DNA of 26,982 nucleotides, taken from DUAL01 sp036012565. Its GTDB lineage: Bacteria; Bacteroidota; Bacteroidia; Flavobacteriales; BACL11. A program made the translations under genes and the position numbers. Below are positions 7,474-16,073 of the stretch, piece by piece. The notes under the pieces were generated by a model. The model saw only the letters and a list, made by a program, of their open reading frames with translations. It had not been told where the DNA came from and did not search any database. The stretch spans positions 1-26,982 of the forward strand of contig DASCPP010000035.1 of the NCBI GenBank assembly GCA_036012565.1, read 5' to 3'. The stretch's first letter is position 1; each line of letters starts with the position of its first letter.

Positions 7474-9504
7474 ATGAGATATCAAAACCCACAACTGCTT
7501 TTAGCGCTTTTTGCAATAGCAATTCCTATTATTATTCATCTTTTAAATCTAAGGAAATACAAAACAGTTCGTTTTTCTAGCATTCGTTTCCTAAAAGAAA
7601 TAAAGCAAGCAAAACGCTCTAGTTCTCGCCTTAAAAACTTACTTATTCTATTGAGCAGAATTTTAGCGATTACTTTTTTGGTTTTGGCATTTGCAAAGCC
7701 ATACATCCCTACAAAGCAGGAGCAAACAGATATTGCAAAAAATCTCTTCTTTTATATTGACAATTCCTTTAGTATGGAATCCGTTTCTGAGGAAGGTATG
7801 CTATTAGATATTGCCAAAAACAAAGCGGAAGAAATTGCCAATCAGTATAATACAGAAAGTAATTTTTACCTAATTACAAATGAGTTTTCAGCAAAGTATT
7901 CCCGCTCTTTTACCAAAGCAGAAATAAGCAGTAGATTTCAGCAACTTACAACTACTGCCCACTACAAAAGTTTGGCAGAGGTAATCAGCCGCCAACAGAG
8001 TTTGAATAAGCAAAATGAGAATGCGCAGATGTATGTGCTGACCGACTTGCAAAAAAGCACTTTTGCTATTGAAAATGTAAATCAAAATGATAGCAACCTA
8101 AGTATTTTGATTATTCCACTTAACAAAACAGCAGAGAGCAATTTGTATATGGATAGTTGCTGGACAAATAGCCCTATTATTCAGCAAGGAAAACCCATTG
8201 AGATAGTGGCAAGAGTGGTAAATAAATCAGATGTTACACTGACTAACTTGCCTGCCTTTTTACATGTGAATGATATGCAAAAAGCAATTAGTAATTTTAG
8301 TATTCCTCCTGGTGAAAAACAAAACATCACTTTCAAGTTCACCCCGCTATCAAGTGGGTTCAAACAATGTAAAATCTCTTTGCAAGACTACCCTATTTCT
8401 TTTGACGACAATTTTTATTTTTCCTTTGAAATACTAGATAAAATTAAAGTGCTAAATATTTATGAGCAAAGCCCTAATTTTTCCTTGCAATCTCTTTTTC
8501 AAAAGGATGATGCAATAGATTACAAATCGGTTTACATTGGACAAATTAACTATGAAGAAATTAAAAATCAACAGCTACTTATTTTGGATGGTCTAACAAC
8601 AGTTTCTTCTGGATTAGTACAAAGTATTGTTAGCTTTGTAAAAGACGGTGGAAGCTTGGCTATCTTCCCAAGTAATGATATTAATTTTGATAGCTATAAA
8701 ATACTTTCTTCTGAATTAAATTTGGATGAATATCTTAGAAAAGATACCGTAAAACAAAAAGTAAATAGAATCTCTTATCCCCATAAGGTGTTTGAAGGAG
8801 TTTTTGCGAAAGAGGAGAAAAAGATTAACTTACCAATGATATCGTCTCATTACAAGATATCGGACAAAAACAATACCAACAAGCAAAGTATTCTCACCCT
8901 TGAAATAGGAGATGATTTTATTAGTCATTACACTTACTTTTCTGGCGATATTTACCTCTTTACTTCCTCCTTAAATGATGCAGGCAGCAATTTAGGAAAA
9001 CATGCGCTTTTTGTACCACTGCTTTATAATATAGCACTTATGAGTTATAAAACTACACAGCTTTATTATGGCATAGAGGAAATGCAATATTTTAATGCAC
9101 CTACATCTGAAAATAAAGAAACTATTTATCATATGAAATCGAAAAATTATGACATTATTCCTGCCGAGAAATTTGTTGCAGGAAATAGAAAATTGTATTT
9201 ACAAGAAAAGTTAAAAGAAGCTGGGAATTATTTACTAACTACAGAGGGTAAAACTATTGCTACTCTCTCCTTTAATTATAGTAATAAGGAATCGGATCCC
9301 AGTATTTACTCTAACAAAGAGGTGGAAGAAATTTTGCAGAGAAACAACATCAAAAATATTAAAATAAATAGTAATGCAAATCAGAATATCAGCAATATAG
9401 TGCAAGAAATCCAGTTTGGAAAAAGCTATTGGAAACTTTGTATTACTTTAGCACTGCTATTTTTACTGACGGAAATAATGTTTATTAAATTTTTAAGATC
9501 ATGA
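7474..9504 (+). CDS. BatA/VWA-like double-transmembrane N-terminal domain protein
   Basis: The preferred start is the ATG at 7474 (676 residues), because a GTG-initiated extension from 7456 would contain the predicted promoter. The N-terminus fits the BatA domain: a first transmembrane helix at about 7-25 ending in HLLNLRKYK, a basic loop, and a second helix at about 56-75. A von Willebrand A-like region follows, with an intact D96-x-S98-x-S100 metal site and a VLTD strand further on. The long middle is predicted periplasmic and the protein ends with a third helix and a short basic tail. Related proteins in aerotolerance (Bat) clusters are thought to form inner-membrane complexes, but no batB-E or moxR gene is nearby, so function is open. 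The last four bases overlap the start of the dihydroorotase-like gene. Confidence 0.8.
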   Translation: MRYQNPQLLLALFAIAIPIIIHLLNLRKYKTVRFSSIRFLKEIKQAKRSSSRLKNLLILLSRILAITFLVLAFAKPYIPTKQEQTDIAKNLFFYIDNSFSMESVSEEGMLLDIAKNKAEEIANQYNTESNFYLITNEFSAKYSRSFTKAEISSRFQQLTTTAHYKSLAEVISRQQSLNKQNENAQMYVLTDLQKSTFAIENVNQNDSNLSILIIPLNKTAESNLYMDSCWTNSPIIQQGKPIEIVARVVNKSDVTLTNLPAFLHVNDMQKAISNFSIPPGEKQNITFKFTPLSSGFKQCKISLQDYPISFDDNFYFSFEILDKIKVLNIYEQSPNFSLQSLFQKDDAIDYKSVYIGQINYEEIKNQQLLILDGLTTVSSGLVQSIVSFVKDGGSLAIFPSNDINFDSYKILSSELNLDEYLRKDTVKQKVNRISYPHKVFEGVFAKEEKKINLPMISSHYKISDKNNTNKQSILTLEIGDDFISHYTYFSGDIYLFTSSLNDAGSNLGKHALFVPLLYNIALMSYKTTQLYYGIEEMQYFNAPTSENKETIYHMKSKNYDIIPAEKFVAGNRKLYLQEKLKEAGNYLLTTEGKTIATLSFNYSNKESDPSIYSNKEVEEILQRNNIKNIKINSNANQNISNIVQEIQFGKSYWKLCITLALLFLLTEIMFIKFLRS

Positions 9505-10778
9505 ATATACTTATCAAATCAGCAAAGATAATTGACCCAAATGGAAAACACCACAATAAGATAAGAGACATACTTATTGAAAATGGGATTATCAAAAAAG
9601 TGGCAGCAAAGATAAAGGGTGGAAAAGCAAAAACTTATGCCGCCAATAATCTACATCTTTCTCCTGGATGGCTGGATATACACGCCAATTTCAGGGATCC
9701 TGGTTTTGAGTATAAGGAAGATATTAATTCTGGTTGCAGAGCGGCTGCAAAGGGAGGTTTTACGGGCGTACTTTTAATGCCACAAAATAATCCGGTAACC
9801 GATAACAATGCACAAGTAGAATACATCCACAGCAAGGGAAAGGAGAATATTGTTAGTGTGCATGCAGCAGGAAGTCTTACCAAAGGCATGAAAGGAAAAG
9901 ATATAGTAGAAATGTATGATATGAAAAATGCGGGCGCACCTGCCTTTACGGATGATAAAAATTCGGTGCAGAATAATGATGTGTTGAAAGTGGCACTACT
10001 CTATGCTAAGGATTTTGATGGACTGATAATGAACTATCCGAACGATAGCAGCATTGCAAATGGAGGACAAATACATGAGGGAAAAATAAGCACCGTACTG
10101 GGAATGAAAGGAATCCCTGCCATGGCGGAAGAAATTATGATTGATAGAGATATTTCCATTTGCAAATACACTGATAGCAAGCTGCACCTATCGTATATCT
10201 CCACCAAAAATAGTGTAAGCAAGATTAAGAAAGCAAAAAAACAAGGCATCAATATTTCGGCAGATGTTGCCATATACAATTTGATACTTACAGATGAGGA
10301 AATTAGTCACTTTGATACCCGCTACAAAGTACTTCCGCCACTTAGAAGCAATACAGATAGCACTGCCTTAATAAAAGGACTGAAAGATGGAACAATAGAT
10401 GTGATTTGCACCGACCATTCTCCAGAAGATGAGGAAAACAAGAAGACAGAATTTAACAATGCAGCATTTGGTATTATTGGCTTAGAAACTGCTTTTGGAC
10501 TTATTGGAAAGCACCTAAGTGCGCATTTAAGCTTGGCGGAAATAATAGAGAAGATTGCTATTAACCCAAGGAAACTATTACAATTGGAAAGCGCAAAAAT
10601 AGAAGAAGGCAATACGGCCAACCTCACCATGTTTGACCCGGATATAGGCTGGAAATTTCAAAAAATAGATATAAAATCCAAATCTGTAAACACCCCATTT
10701 ATTGGGGAAAAGCTAAAAGGAAAAGCTTTGGCTATTTATAATAAAGGAAAATTTTTGGAATTGAAAAAATTGCTTTGA
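9501..10778 (+). CDS. Dihydroorotase-like amidohydrolase, probably non-catalytic
   Basis: 425 residues with the overall class I dihydroorotase fold: an N-terminal beta domain, LDIHANFRDPG at 58-68, NPVTDNNA, TDHSPEDEEN at 304-313 and AFGIIGLETAFGL. Active enzymes ligate zinc with a D-x-H-x-H pair, two more histidines and an aspartate. Here the pair reads H61-A-N63; the usual H in the QHCED-type segment is Y179 (MNYPND), and the usual H in AHVST is Y232 (SYIST). Only H61 and D305 clearly remain. The protein therefore probably does not hydrolyse dihydroorotate. Pseudo-dihydroorotases such as PyrC' in pseudomonads act as structural partners of aspartate transcarbamoylase, which is one possible role. 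From memory, similar ligand-poor homologues occur in Flavobacterium. It overlaps the BatA-like gene by 4 bases. Confidence 0.85.
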   Translation: MNILIKSAKIIDPNGKHHNKIRDILIENGIIKKVAAKIKGGKAKTYAANNLHLSPGWLDIHANFRDPGFEYKEDINSGCRAAAKGGFTGVLLMPQNNPVTDNNAQVEYIHSKGKENIVSVHAAGSLTKGMKGKDIVEMYDMKNAGAPAFTDDKNSVQNNDVLKVALLYAKDFDGLIMNYPNDSSIANGGQIHEGKISTVLGMKGIPAMAEEIMIDRDISICKYTDSKLHLSYISTKNSVSKIKKAKKQGINISADVAIYNLILTDEEISHFDTRYKVLPPLRSNTDSTALIKGLKDGTIDVICTDHSPEDEENKKTEFNNAAFGIIGLETAFGLIGKHLSAHLSLAEIIEKIAINPRKLLQLESAKIEEGNTANLTMFDPDIGWKFQKIDIKSKSVNTPFIGEKLKGKALAIYNKGKFLELKKLL

Positions 10779-10791
10779 ATTTAATATTATG

Positions 10792-11991
10792 CTAAATAGT
10801 TCTCCCAGGATAAACTTTAAGTCCTGCTTCCAAAATATCAATTGATTTCTGCAAGGATTCTTTATTAAGAACATAAGCAATACGAACCTGATTCACACCC
10901 ATATTAGGAGTTGCATAGAACCCTGCCGCAGGTGCCACCATAATGGTTGCTCCATCCAATTCAAAATCTTCCAACAACCACTGCGCAAACTTATCAGCAT
11001 CATCAACTGGTAATTCTGCAATTGCATAAAAAGCACCTTTAGGTTTAGGACAAATTACCCCTTCAATTTTATTTAACCCTTCAACAAGCACATCTCTCCT
11101 ACTTACATATTCTGCACTCACCTGTTCAAAATATGAAACATCCGTTTTTAAGGCTGCTTCACCAGCAATTTGTCCGAATGTAGGGGGCGATAATCTTGCT
11201 TGTGCAAACTTCATGACAGTTCTCATTAATTCCTTGTTTTTGGACACAATACAACCCACTCTAATTCCGCACATAGAATATCTTTTGGAAGTAGAATCAA
11301 TTACGATTGCATGCTGCTCCAACCTTTCAATATTCAATACCGAATGATGTACATATCCTTCATAAGAAAACTCACGATACACCTCATCAGCAATTAAAAA
11401 TAAATCATGTTTAATAACGATATCTTTTAGCGTTTCTAATTCTTCTTTCGAATATAAATATCCTGTTGGGTTTCCAGGATTACAAATAAGGATTGCTTTA
11501 GTTTTAGCAGTTATAATTTTTTCAAATTTTGCAATTTCAGGCAATGCAAAACCATCATGAATTGAGGTTGCAATTGGTTTTACTGTTACTCCTGCTGAAG
11601 TAGCAAATCCATTATAGTTTGCGTAAAATGGTTCAGGAATAATCACCTCATCCCTATTATCCAAACACGAATTTAAAGCAAATGAAATGGCTTCAGAACC
11701 ACCAGTGGTTACAATCACCTCATCTTTATTAATAGCAATCCCTAAGTTTTGATAATAATTTGCTAAGCCTTTACGGTAGCTTTCAAAACCTGCAGAATGA
11801 GAATATTCCACTACTTTATCTGAGAAATTATGAATAGCTTCTAAAGCGACTTCAGGGCTTTTAATATCAGGTTGCCCAATATTTAAATGATATATTCTTT
11901 TACCTGATTTCTTTGCAGTTTCGGCAAATGGAGCCAATTTTCTAATTGGCGATTCTGGCATTGCTATTCCTTTATTTGAAATTTTTGGCAT
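10792..11991 (-). CDS. Class I/II pyridoxal-phosphate aminotransferase, aspartate aminotransferase-like
   Basis: Fold-type I PLP enzyme of 399 residues that moves an amino group between an amino acid and a 2-oxo acid in the cytoplasm. The expected landmarks are present: NIGQPD near 37-42, GGSEAI at 97-102, NPGNPTG at 171-177, ADEVYREF at 201-208, and STSKRYSMCGIRVG with the Schiff-base lysine at 236. The conserved arginine that binds the alpha-carboxylate should lie near the C-terminus in QVRIAY. It belongs to the AspC/AspB-like subgroup; substrate preference (aspartate, aromatic or branched-chain) cannot be read from sequence. It lies downstream of the DUF1573 gene on the same strand, but a strong terminator separates the two, so it should have its own promoter, which I could not identify confidently. 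It converges on the dihydroorotase-like gene with a 13-base gap. Confidence 0.92.
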   Translation of the reverse strand: MPKISNKGIAMPESPIRKLAPFAETAKKSGKRIYHLNIGQPDIKSPEVALEAIHNFSDKVVEYSHSAGFESYRKGLANYYQNLGIAINKDEVIVTTGGSEAISFALNSCLDNRDEVIIPEPFYANYNGFATSAGVTVKPIATSIHDGFALPEIAKFEKIITAKTKAILICNPGNPTGYLYSKEELETLKDIVIKHDLFLIADEVYREFSYEGYVHHSVLNIERLEQHAIVIDSTSKRYSMCGIRVGCIVSKNKELMRTVMKFAQARLSPPTFGQIAGEAALKTDVSYFEQVSAEYVSRRDVLVEGLNKIEGVICPKPKGAFYAIAELPVDDADKFAQWLLEDFELDGATIMVAPAAGFYATPNMGVNQVRIAYVLNKESLQKSIDILEAGLKVYPGRTI

Positions 11992-12006
11992 TGTAAAATA
12001 TTTGAT

Positions 12007-12033
12007 AAAAAAACACCCTTAAAAATAAGGGTG
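12007..12033 (-). terminator. Intrinsic terminator after the DUF1573 gene
   Basis: On the minus strand a perfect 8-base-pair stem, CACCCTTA paired with TAAGGGTG around a TTTT loop (12033 to 12014), is followed at once by seven T residues (12013 to 12007). This is a textbook rho-independent terminator. It sits between the DUF1573 stop codon and the aminotransferase start, so those two genes are separate transcription units despite their shared direction. Confidence 0.9.
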
Positions 12034-12061
12034 CTAATGTCGTAATATTTTTTGGATTTTA

Positions 12062-12571
12062 TTATTTATTTTCCAATGGAGCTCCTTCATTTTTTTTCTC
12101 AGGAGCTTGCGCCTCTTTTGGTGGTGGAGTTACCTCTCCTTTAATTGTTAAAATAGCTGGTTTTTTACTAGCATTGGTTGTTAGGGTAATTGTTTTAGTA
12201 AATTTCCCTACTCTATTGGTTGCGTATTTTACACCAATTTTTGAAGTTTCACCAGGCATGATTGGTTCTCTTGGCCAAGTTGGAACTGTACAGCCACAAC
12301 TCCCTTTTGCATTTTTAATCAATAATGCTTCTGTGCCATTATTAGTAAAAATAAATTCTCCATCTCCATTACCATTATGTTCTAGAACTCCATAATCATA
12401 AACTTTTGATTCAAAATCGATCGTAGCATTTGAAGATGGTTCCTCAATTTGTTCTTGTTTTGCTTCCTCTATTTCAACTACTGGCTCTGCTTTTTCTGGT
12501 TGGGGGATTCGTTGGGCTAAAACCACAAACCCAATTAGAAAGGCAGTTAGTAATAAAATTATCTTCTTCAT
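12062..12571 (-). CDS. DUF1573 domain secreted protein
   Basis: A 169-residue exported protein. It starts with a hydrophobic signal peptide (about 1-20, ending VLAQ), followed by an acidic, glutamate- and proline-rich linker (about 25-48). A single immunoglobulin-like DUF1573 domain (about 50-150) contains SCGCTVPTWP with cysteines 92 and 94, then PGETSKIGVKYATNRVGKFTKTITLTTNA. The tail is charged and proline-rich. DUF1573 proteins are common in Bacteroidota periplasms and surfaces; their function is unknown, although the fold resembles ASH/MSP-type adaptor domains. A perfect promoter lies upstream and a strong terminator downstream, so this is a single-gene transcript. Confidence 0.9.
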   Translation of the reverse strand: MKKIILLLTAFLIGFVVLAQRIPQPEKAEPVVEIEEAKQEQIEEPSSNATIDFESKVYDYGVLEHNGNGDGEFIFTNNGTEALLIKNAKGSCGCTVPTWPREPIMPGETSKIGVKYATNRVGKFTKTITLTTNASKKPAILTIKGEVTPPPKEAQAPEKKNEGAPLENK

Positions 12572-12618
12572 TTCTTTTTAGTTTTTTAATTAATATCTAT
12601 TCTCTAAATGACGAACGG

Positions 12619-12649
12619 CAAATTTACTAATTTATTTTTCTTCTGCAAA
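12619..12649 (-). promoter_or_regulatory. Promoter of the DUF1573 gene
   Basis: On the minus strand a TTTG -33 element (12649-12646) and a TAAATTTG -7 element (12626-12619) are separated by 19 bases. This is an exact match to the Bacteroidota consensus TTTG-N19/20-TAnnTTTG. The leader to the ATG at 12571 would be about 40 bases. It is divergent from the valS promoter. Confidence 0.8.
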
Positions 12650-12667
12650 TGAGATTGATAAATAAGT

Positions 12668-12694
12668 TTTGATGTACAGATTTTTATAGATTTG
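12668..12694 (+). promoter_or_regulatory. Predicted valS promoter
   Basis: A TAGATTTG -7 element (12687-12694) fits TAnnTTTG exactly. A TTTG lies at 12668-12671 but the spacer is only 15 bases, shorter than usual, so the -33 assignment is weak. The valS ATG at 12702 is 7 bases after the -7 box, so the transcript would be leaderless or nearly so. The -7 box also overlaps a perfect 12-base palindrome, GATTTGCAAATC (12689-12700). Confidence 0.55.
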
Positions 12695-12701
12695 CAAATC
12701 A

Positions 12702-15311
12702 ATGGAATTAGCAAAAAAGTATAACCCTACAGATGCAGAAAAGAAATGGTACTCGCATTGGCTAGAAAAAGGGTATTTCAATTCTACTACTGATGAAAGA
12801 GAATCCTATACAATTGTAATTCCTCCACCAAATGTAACAGGAGTTTTACACATGGGCCATATGCTTAACAACACCTTACAAGATGTGTTAGTAAGACGTG
12901 CCCGCATGATGGGATATAATGCTTGCTGGGTGCCTGGTACTGATCATGCCTCTATTGCAACTGAAGCTAAAGTAGTACAAAAATTAGCCAAAGAAGGAAT
13001 AAAAAAAAGTGACTTAACAAGAGATGAATTCTTAGCTCATGCTTTTGATTGGAAAGAGAAACACGGAGGAATCATCTTAGAGCAATTGAAAAAATTAGGT
13101 GCATCATGTGATTGGAATCGTACTAAGTTTACTATGGATGATGACATGAGTGAATCCGTAATTAAGGTATTTGTTGATTTGCACCAAAAAGGACTCATCT
13201 ACAGAGGAGTACGTATGGTAAATTGGGATCCTTCCGCACAAACAGCACTCTCTGATGAAGAAGTAATCCATAAAGAAGTAAATTCAAAACTATACCACAT
13301 TGCATACAACATTGAAGGAAGTGATGAAAAATTAACCATTGCTACCACTAGGCCAGAAACTATTTTAGGAGATTCTGCTATTTGTGTAAATCCGAATGAT
13401 AAGCGCTACATGCACTTAAAGGGTAAAAAAGCAATTATACCTTTAGTGGATAGGGTAATCCCTATCATCTTTGATGAATATGTGGATATAGAATTTGGAA
13501 CGGGAGCATTAAAAATTACGCCTGCACATGATATTAATGATTATCAACTTGGAGATAAGCACGGATTGGAAACTATAGAAATTCTAAATGATGATGGAAC
13601 ATTAAATGAGTCGGCTGAATTGTATATTGGAAAAGATAGATTTGATGTAAGAGAAGAAATTACTGCAGATTTAGAGAAAGATGGATTTCTTGTAAAAACA
13701 GAGGAATACCAAAATAAAGTTGGTTTCTCTGAAAGAACAGATGCTGTGATTGAACCAAAACTTTCTATGCAATGGTTCTGTAAAATGGAGGAGTTCTCTA
13801 AACCTGCACTAGAACATGTAATGAATGATGATATTCAGTTTCATCCTGCAAAGTTTAAGAACACTTACAGACACTGGATTGAGAACATTAAAGACTGGTG
13901 TGTTTCCCGTCAACTTTGGTGGGGACAACAAATCCCTGCTTATTTTTATGAAGGTAATAAATATGTTGTGGCTGAAAGCAAAGAGGAAGCTTTAGTATTA
14001 GCACAAAAAGAAAAACCATCCGTTACTATAGCCGACTTACGCCAGGATGCTGATGTACTAGACACTTGGTTTTCATCTTGGCTATGGCCAATGTCTGTTT
14101 TTGATGGAATTCGTAATCCTGACAATGAGGAAATAAACTACTACTATCCTACAAACGATTTAGTAACTGCACCTGAGATCTTATTCTTTTGGGTTGCCAG
14201 AATGATTATGGCTGGATACGAATACAAAGGAGAATTGCCATTTGAAAATGTATATCTTACGGGAATTGTTAGGGATAAACAAGGTAGGAAAATGAGTAAA
14301 TCTTTAGGGAATTCTCCTGACCCAATTGAATTAATACAAAAATATGGTGCTGATGGAGTTAGAGTTGGAATGCTACTATGTTCTCCTGCAGGGAATGACT
14401 TGCCTTTTGATGAAGGGCTTTGCGAGCAAGGAAGAAATTTCTCTAATAAAATCTGGAATGCCTTCAGATTAATTAAAGGTTGGGAAGTAGCAGATGTAGA
14501 TCAGCCTAATAGTGCGGAACAAGCAATAATTTGGTTTGAGAACAGAATAAACAAAGCTATTTCTGAAATTGATGAATCCTACAGAAAATACAGAATTTCG
14601 GAAGCACTAATGACTACTTACAAATTAGTTTGGGATGATTTTTGTTCTTGGTACTTAGAAATGGTAAAACCAACTTATGGTAGTCAAATAGATAGTGTTA
14701 CTTATAATAAAACTATTGAACAATTAGAAAAGACACTCAAACTATTACACCCTTTTATGCCGTTCTTATCAGAAGAGGTATGGCATCTAATTGATGACAG
14801 AAAAGAAGATATTATTGTTGCAGAATGGCCAAAAGCAGCAGAAGTAGATGATATAATTCTTGATGATTTTGATATTGTTTCTGAGGTAGTTTCTTCTATT
14901 CGTAACTTCAGAAAGGAAAAGCAAATTGCTAACAAAGAACAAATCTCTTTGTTTGTAAAAGAGAACGAATCTCATTGCAGAGATATGGATGCTATAATCT
15001 GTAAATTAGGAAATATTGAACAGGTAGAATACACTACAGAAAAAGTAGATGGAGCATTTGGTTTCCGTGTAAGATCTAATGAATATTTCATTCCACTTGA
15101 AGGAAATGTGGATATTGAAGCTGAAATAGCAAAACTTCAAAAGGAATTAGACTATACTAGAGGTTTCTTAAAATCGGTAAACGGAAAATTAAGTAACGAA
15201 AGGTTTGTGAGTGGAGCTCCTGAGCAAGTTGTAGCTAATGAGAGAAAGAAACAATCAGATGCAATGCAGAAAATTGAAGTTCTAGAAAATCAGATTGCAT
15301 CCCTTACTTAG
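12702..15311 (+). CDS. valS: Valyl-tRNA synthetase
   Basis: Class I aminoacyl-tRNA synthetase that charges tRNA-Val. The 869 residues are full length. The class I signature HMGH is at 50-53 within PPPNVTGVLHMGHMLN, and KMSKS is at 530-534. Between them lies the editing (CP1) domain, with TTRPETILGDSAICVNP; GTDHASIATEAKV precedes it. An anticodon-binding domain follows, and the protein ends in a coiled-coil arm of about 70 residues (EAEIAKLQKELDY onwards), the feature that distinguishes ValRS from IleRS and LeuRS. The gene starts just after a Bacteroidota -7 box. The DUF481-like gene begins one base after its stop codon and is probably co-transcribed. Confidence 0.97.
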   Translation: MELAKKYNPTDAEKKWYSHWLEKGYFNSTTDERESYTIVIPPPNVTGVLHMGHMLNNTLQDVLVRRARMMGYNACWVPGTDHASIATEAKVVQKLAKEGIKKSDLTRDEFLAHAFDWKEKHGGIILEQLKKLGASCDWNRTKFTMDDDMSESVIKVFVDLHQKGLIYRGVRMVNWDPSAQTALSDEEVIHKEVNSKLYHIAYNIEGSDEKLTIATTRPETILGDSAICVNPNDKRYMHLKGKKAIIPLVDRVIPIIFDEYVDIEFGTGALKITPAHDINDYQLGDKHGLETIEILNDDGTLNESAELYIGKDRFDVREEITADLEKDGFLVKTEEYQNKVGFSERTDAVIEPKLSMQWFCKMEEFSKPALEHVMNDDIQFHPAKFKNTYRHWIENIKDWCVSRQLWWGQQIPAYFYEGNKYVVAESKEEALVLAQKEKPSVTIADLRQDADVLDTWFSSWLWPMSVFDGIRNPDNEEINYYYPTNDLVTAPEILFFWVARMIMAGYEYKGELPFENVYLTGIVRDKQGRKMSKSLGNSPDPIELIQKYGADGVRVGMLLCSPAGNDLPFDEGLCEQGRNFSNKIWNAFRLIKGWEVADVDQPNSAEQAIIWFENRINKAISEIDESYRKYRISEALMTTYKLVWDDFCSWYLEMVKPTYGSQIDSVTYNKTIEQLEKTLKLLHPFMPFLSEEVWHLIDDRKEDIIVAEWPKAAEVDDIILDDFDIVSEVVSSIRNFRKEKQIANKEQISLFVKENESHCRDMDAIICKLGNIEQVEYTTEKVDGAFGFRVRSNEYFIPLEGNVDIEAEIAKLQKELDYTRGFLKSVNGKLSNERFVSGAPEQVVANERKKQSDAMQKIEVLENQIASLT

Positions 15312-15312
15312 A

Positions 15313-16032
15313 ATGAAATACTTCTTTTTCACTCTATTTTTTATCAGTTCTCTTATCTCCTTTTCACAAGAAATGGAAAAGAAGAGCCCTTTCTCAGGCA
15401 ACTTTGACTTAGGACTTAATTTTACTAAAAATACTGAAAGGACTCTACAGTTTAATAATATTTTCTTAGTGAAATATAAAATTGGCTCCTATCAGTTAAG
15501 CTTGGCTAATAATATTACATTTATTAGTAAAACTGGAGAAGATGATATCTTAAATAAAGGAGTGCAGAACCTTAGATATGAACTTATTGACAAAGATTTA
15601 AATTTTGCTGTAAATGCAGGACGGATTTATGATATAAGTAGAAATATTAAGAATAGATTTACTGTTTCTGCAGGACTTTGTTATAGCTTTAAGCAAAAAA
15701 AGGAAGATAAGTTTACTATAGGTATATCTTATCAAATTGAGAAGGAAACTACTATTGAAGAACTTAAGGCAATACAAAGCAGAATAAATTCTGAACTTAA
15801 CCTTGTAAAGAAACTAAGTAAATCTGTTGAAATTTCTTTTATTAGCAAGTATTTACCTAATATTGAAAAATTTAGTGATTTCAGATGGGAGTCAGATTTT
15901 TGTTTACGATTAAGATTAAACCGAAAATTTTTATTGAGCATAAACAATACTTTTAATTATGATAGTTTTCCAGAGAAAGCTATTCCTGAGACGGACTATC
16001 AACTTATTAATAGTATTTCATATACTTTTTAG
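15313..16032 (+). CDS. DUF481-like outer-membrane protein
   Basis: I take the ATG at 15313, one base after the valS stop, giving 239 residues; a longer frame would start at a TTG inside valS. The signal peptide is clear (MKYFFFTLFF onwards, ending SFSQ). The mature part is a run of amphipathic strands rich in N, K and aromatic residues, and it ends in a terminal phenylalanine (SISYTF), as expected of an outer-membrane beta-barrel. The pattern resembles DUF481/YdiY-type proteins, whose function is unknown. Translational coupling to valS looks likely from the spacing, but a functional link is not implied. Confidence 0.7.
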   Translation: MKYFFFTLFFISSLISFSQEMEKKSPFSGNFDLGLNFTKNTERTLQFNNIFLVKYKIGSYQLSLANNITFISKTGEDDILNKGVQNLRYELIDKDLNFAVNAGRIYDISRNIKNRFTVSAGLCYSFKQKKEDKFTIGISYQIEKETTIEELKAIQSRINSELNLVKKLSKSVEISFISKYLPNIEKFSDFRWESDFCLRLRLNRKFLLSINNTFNYDSFPEKAIPETDYQLINSISYTF

Positions 16033-16073
16033 TTGTAGAGCTACCTTATATTATATGTGAATAACATCTTGGT

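Noticed and set aside
10034..10630. Long minus-strand frames opposite the dihydroorotase-like gene
   Set aside because: They are hydrophobic antisense shadows of a well-supported coding region, with no family motifs and no promoter. The same holds for the other antisense frames opposite cca, the ABC ATPase gene, the BatA-like gene and valS.
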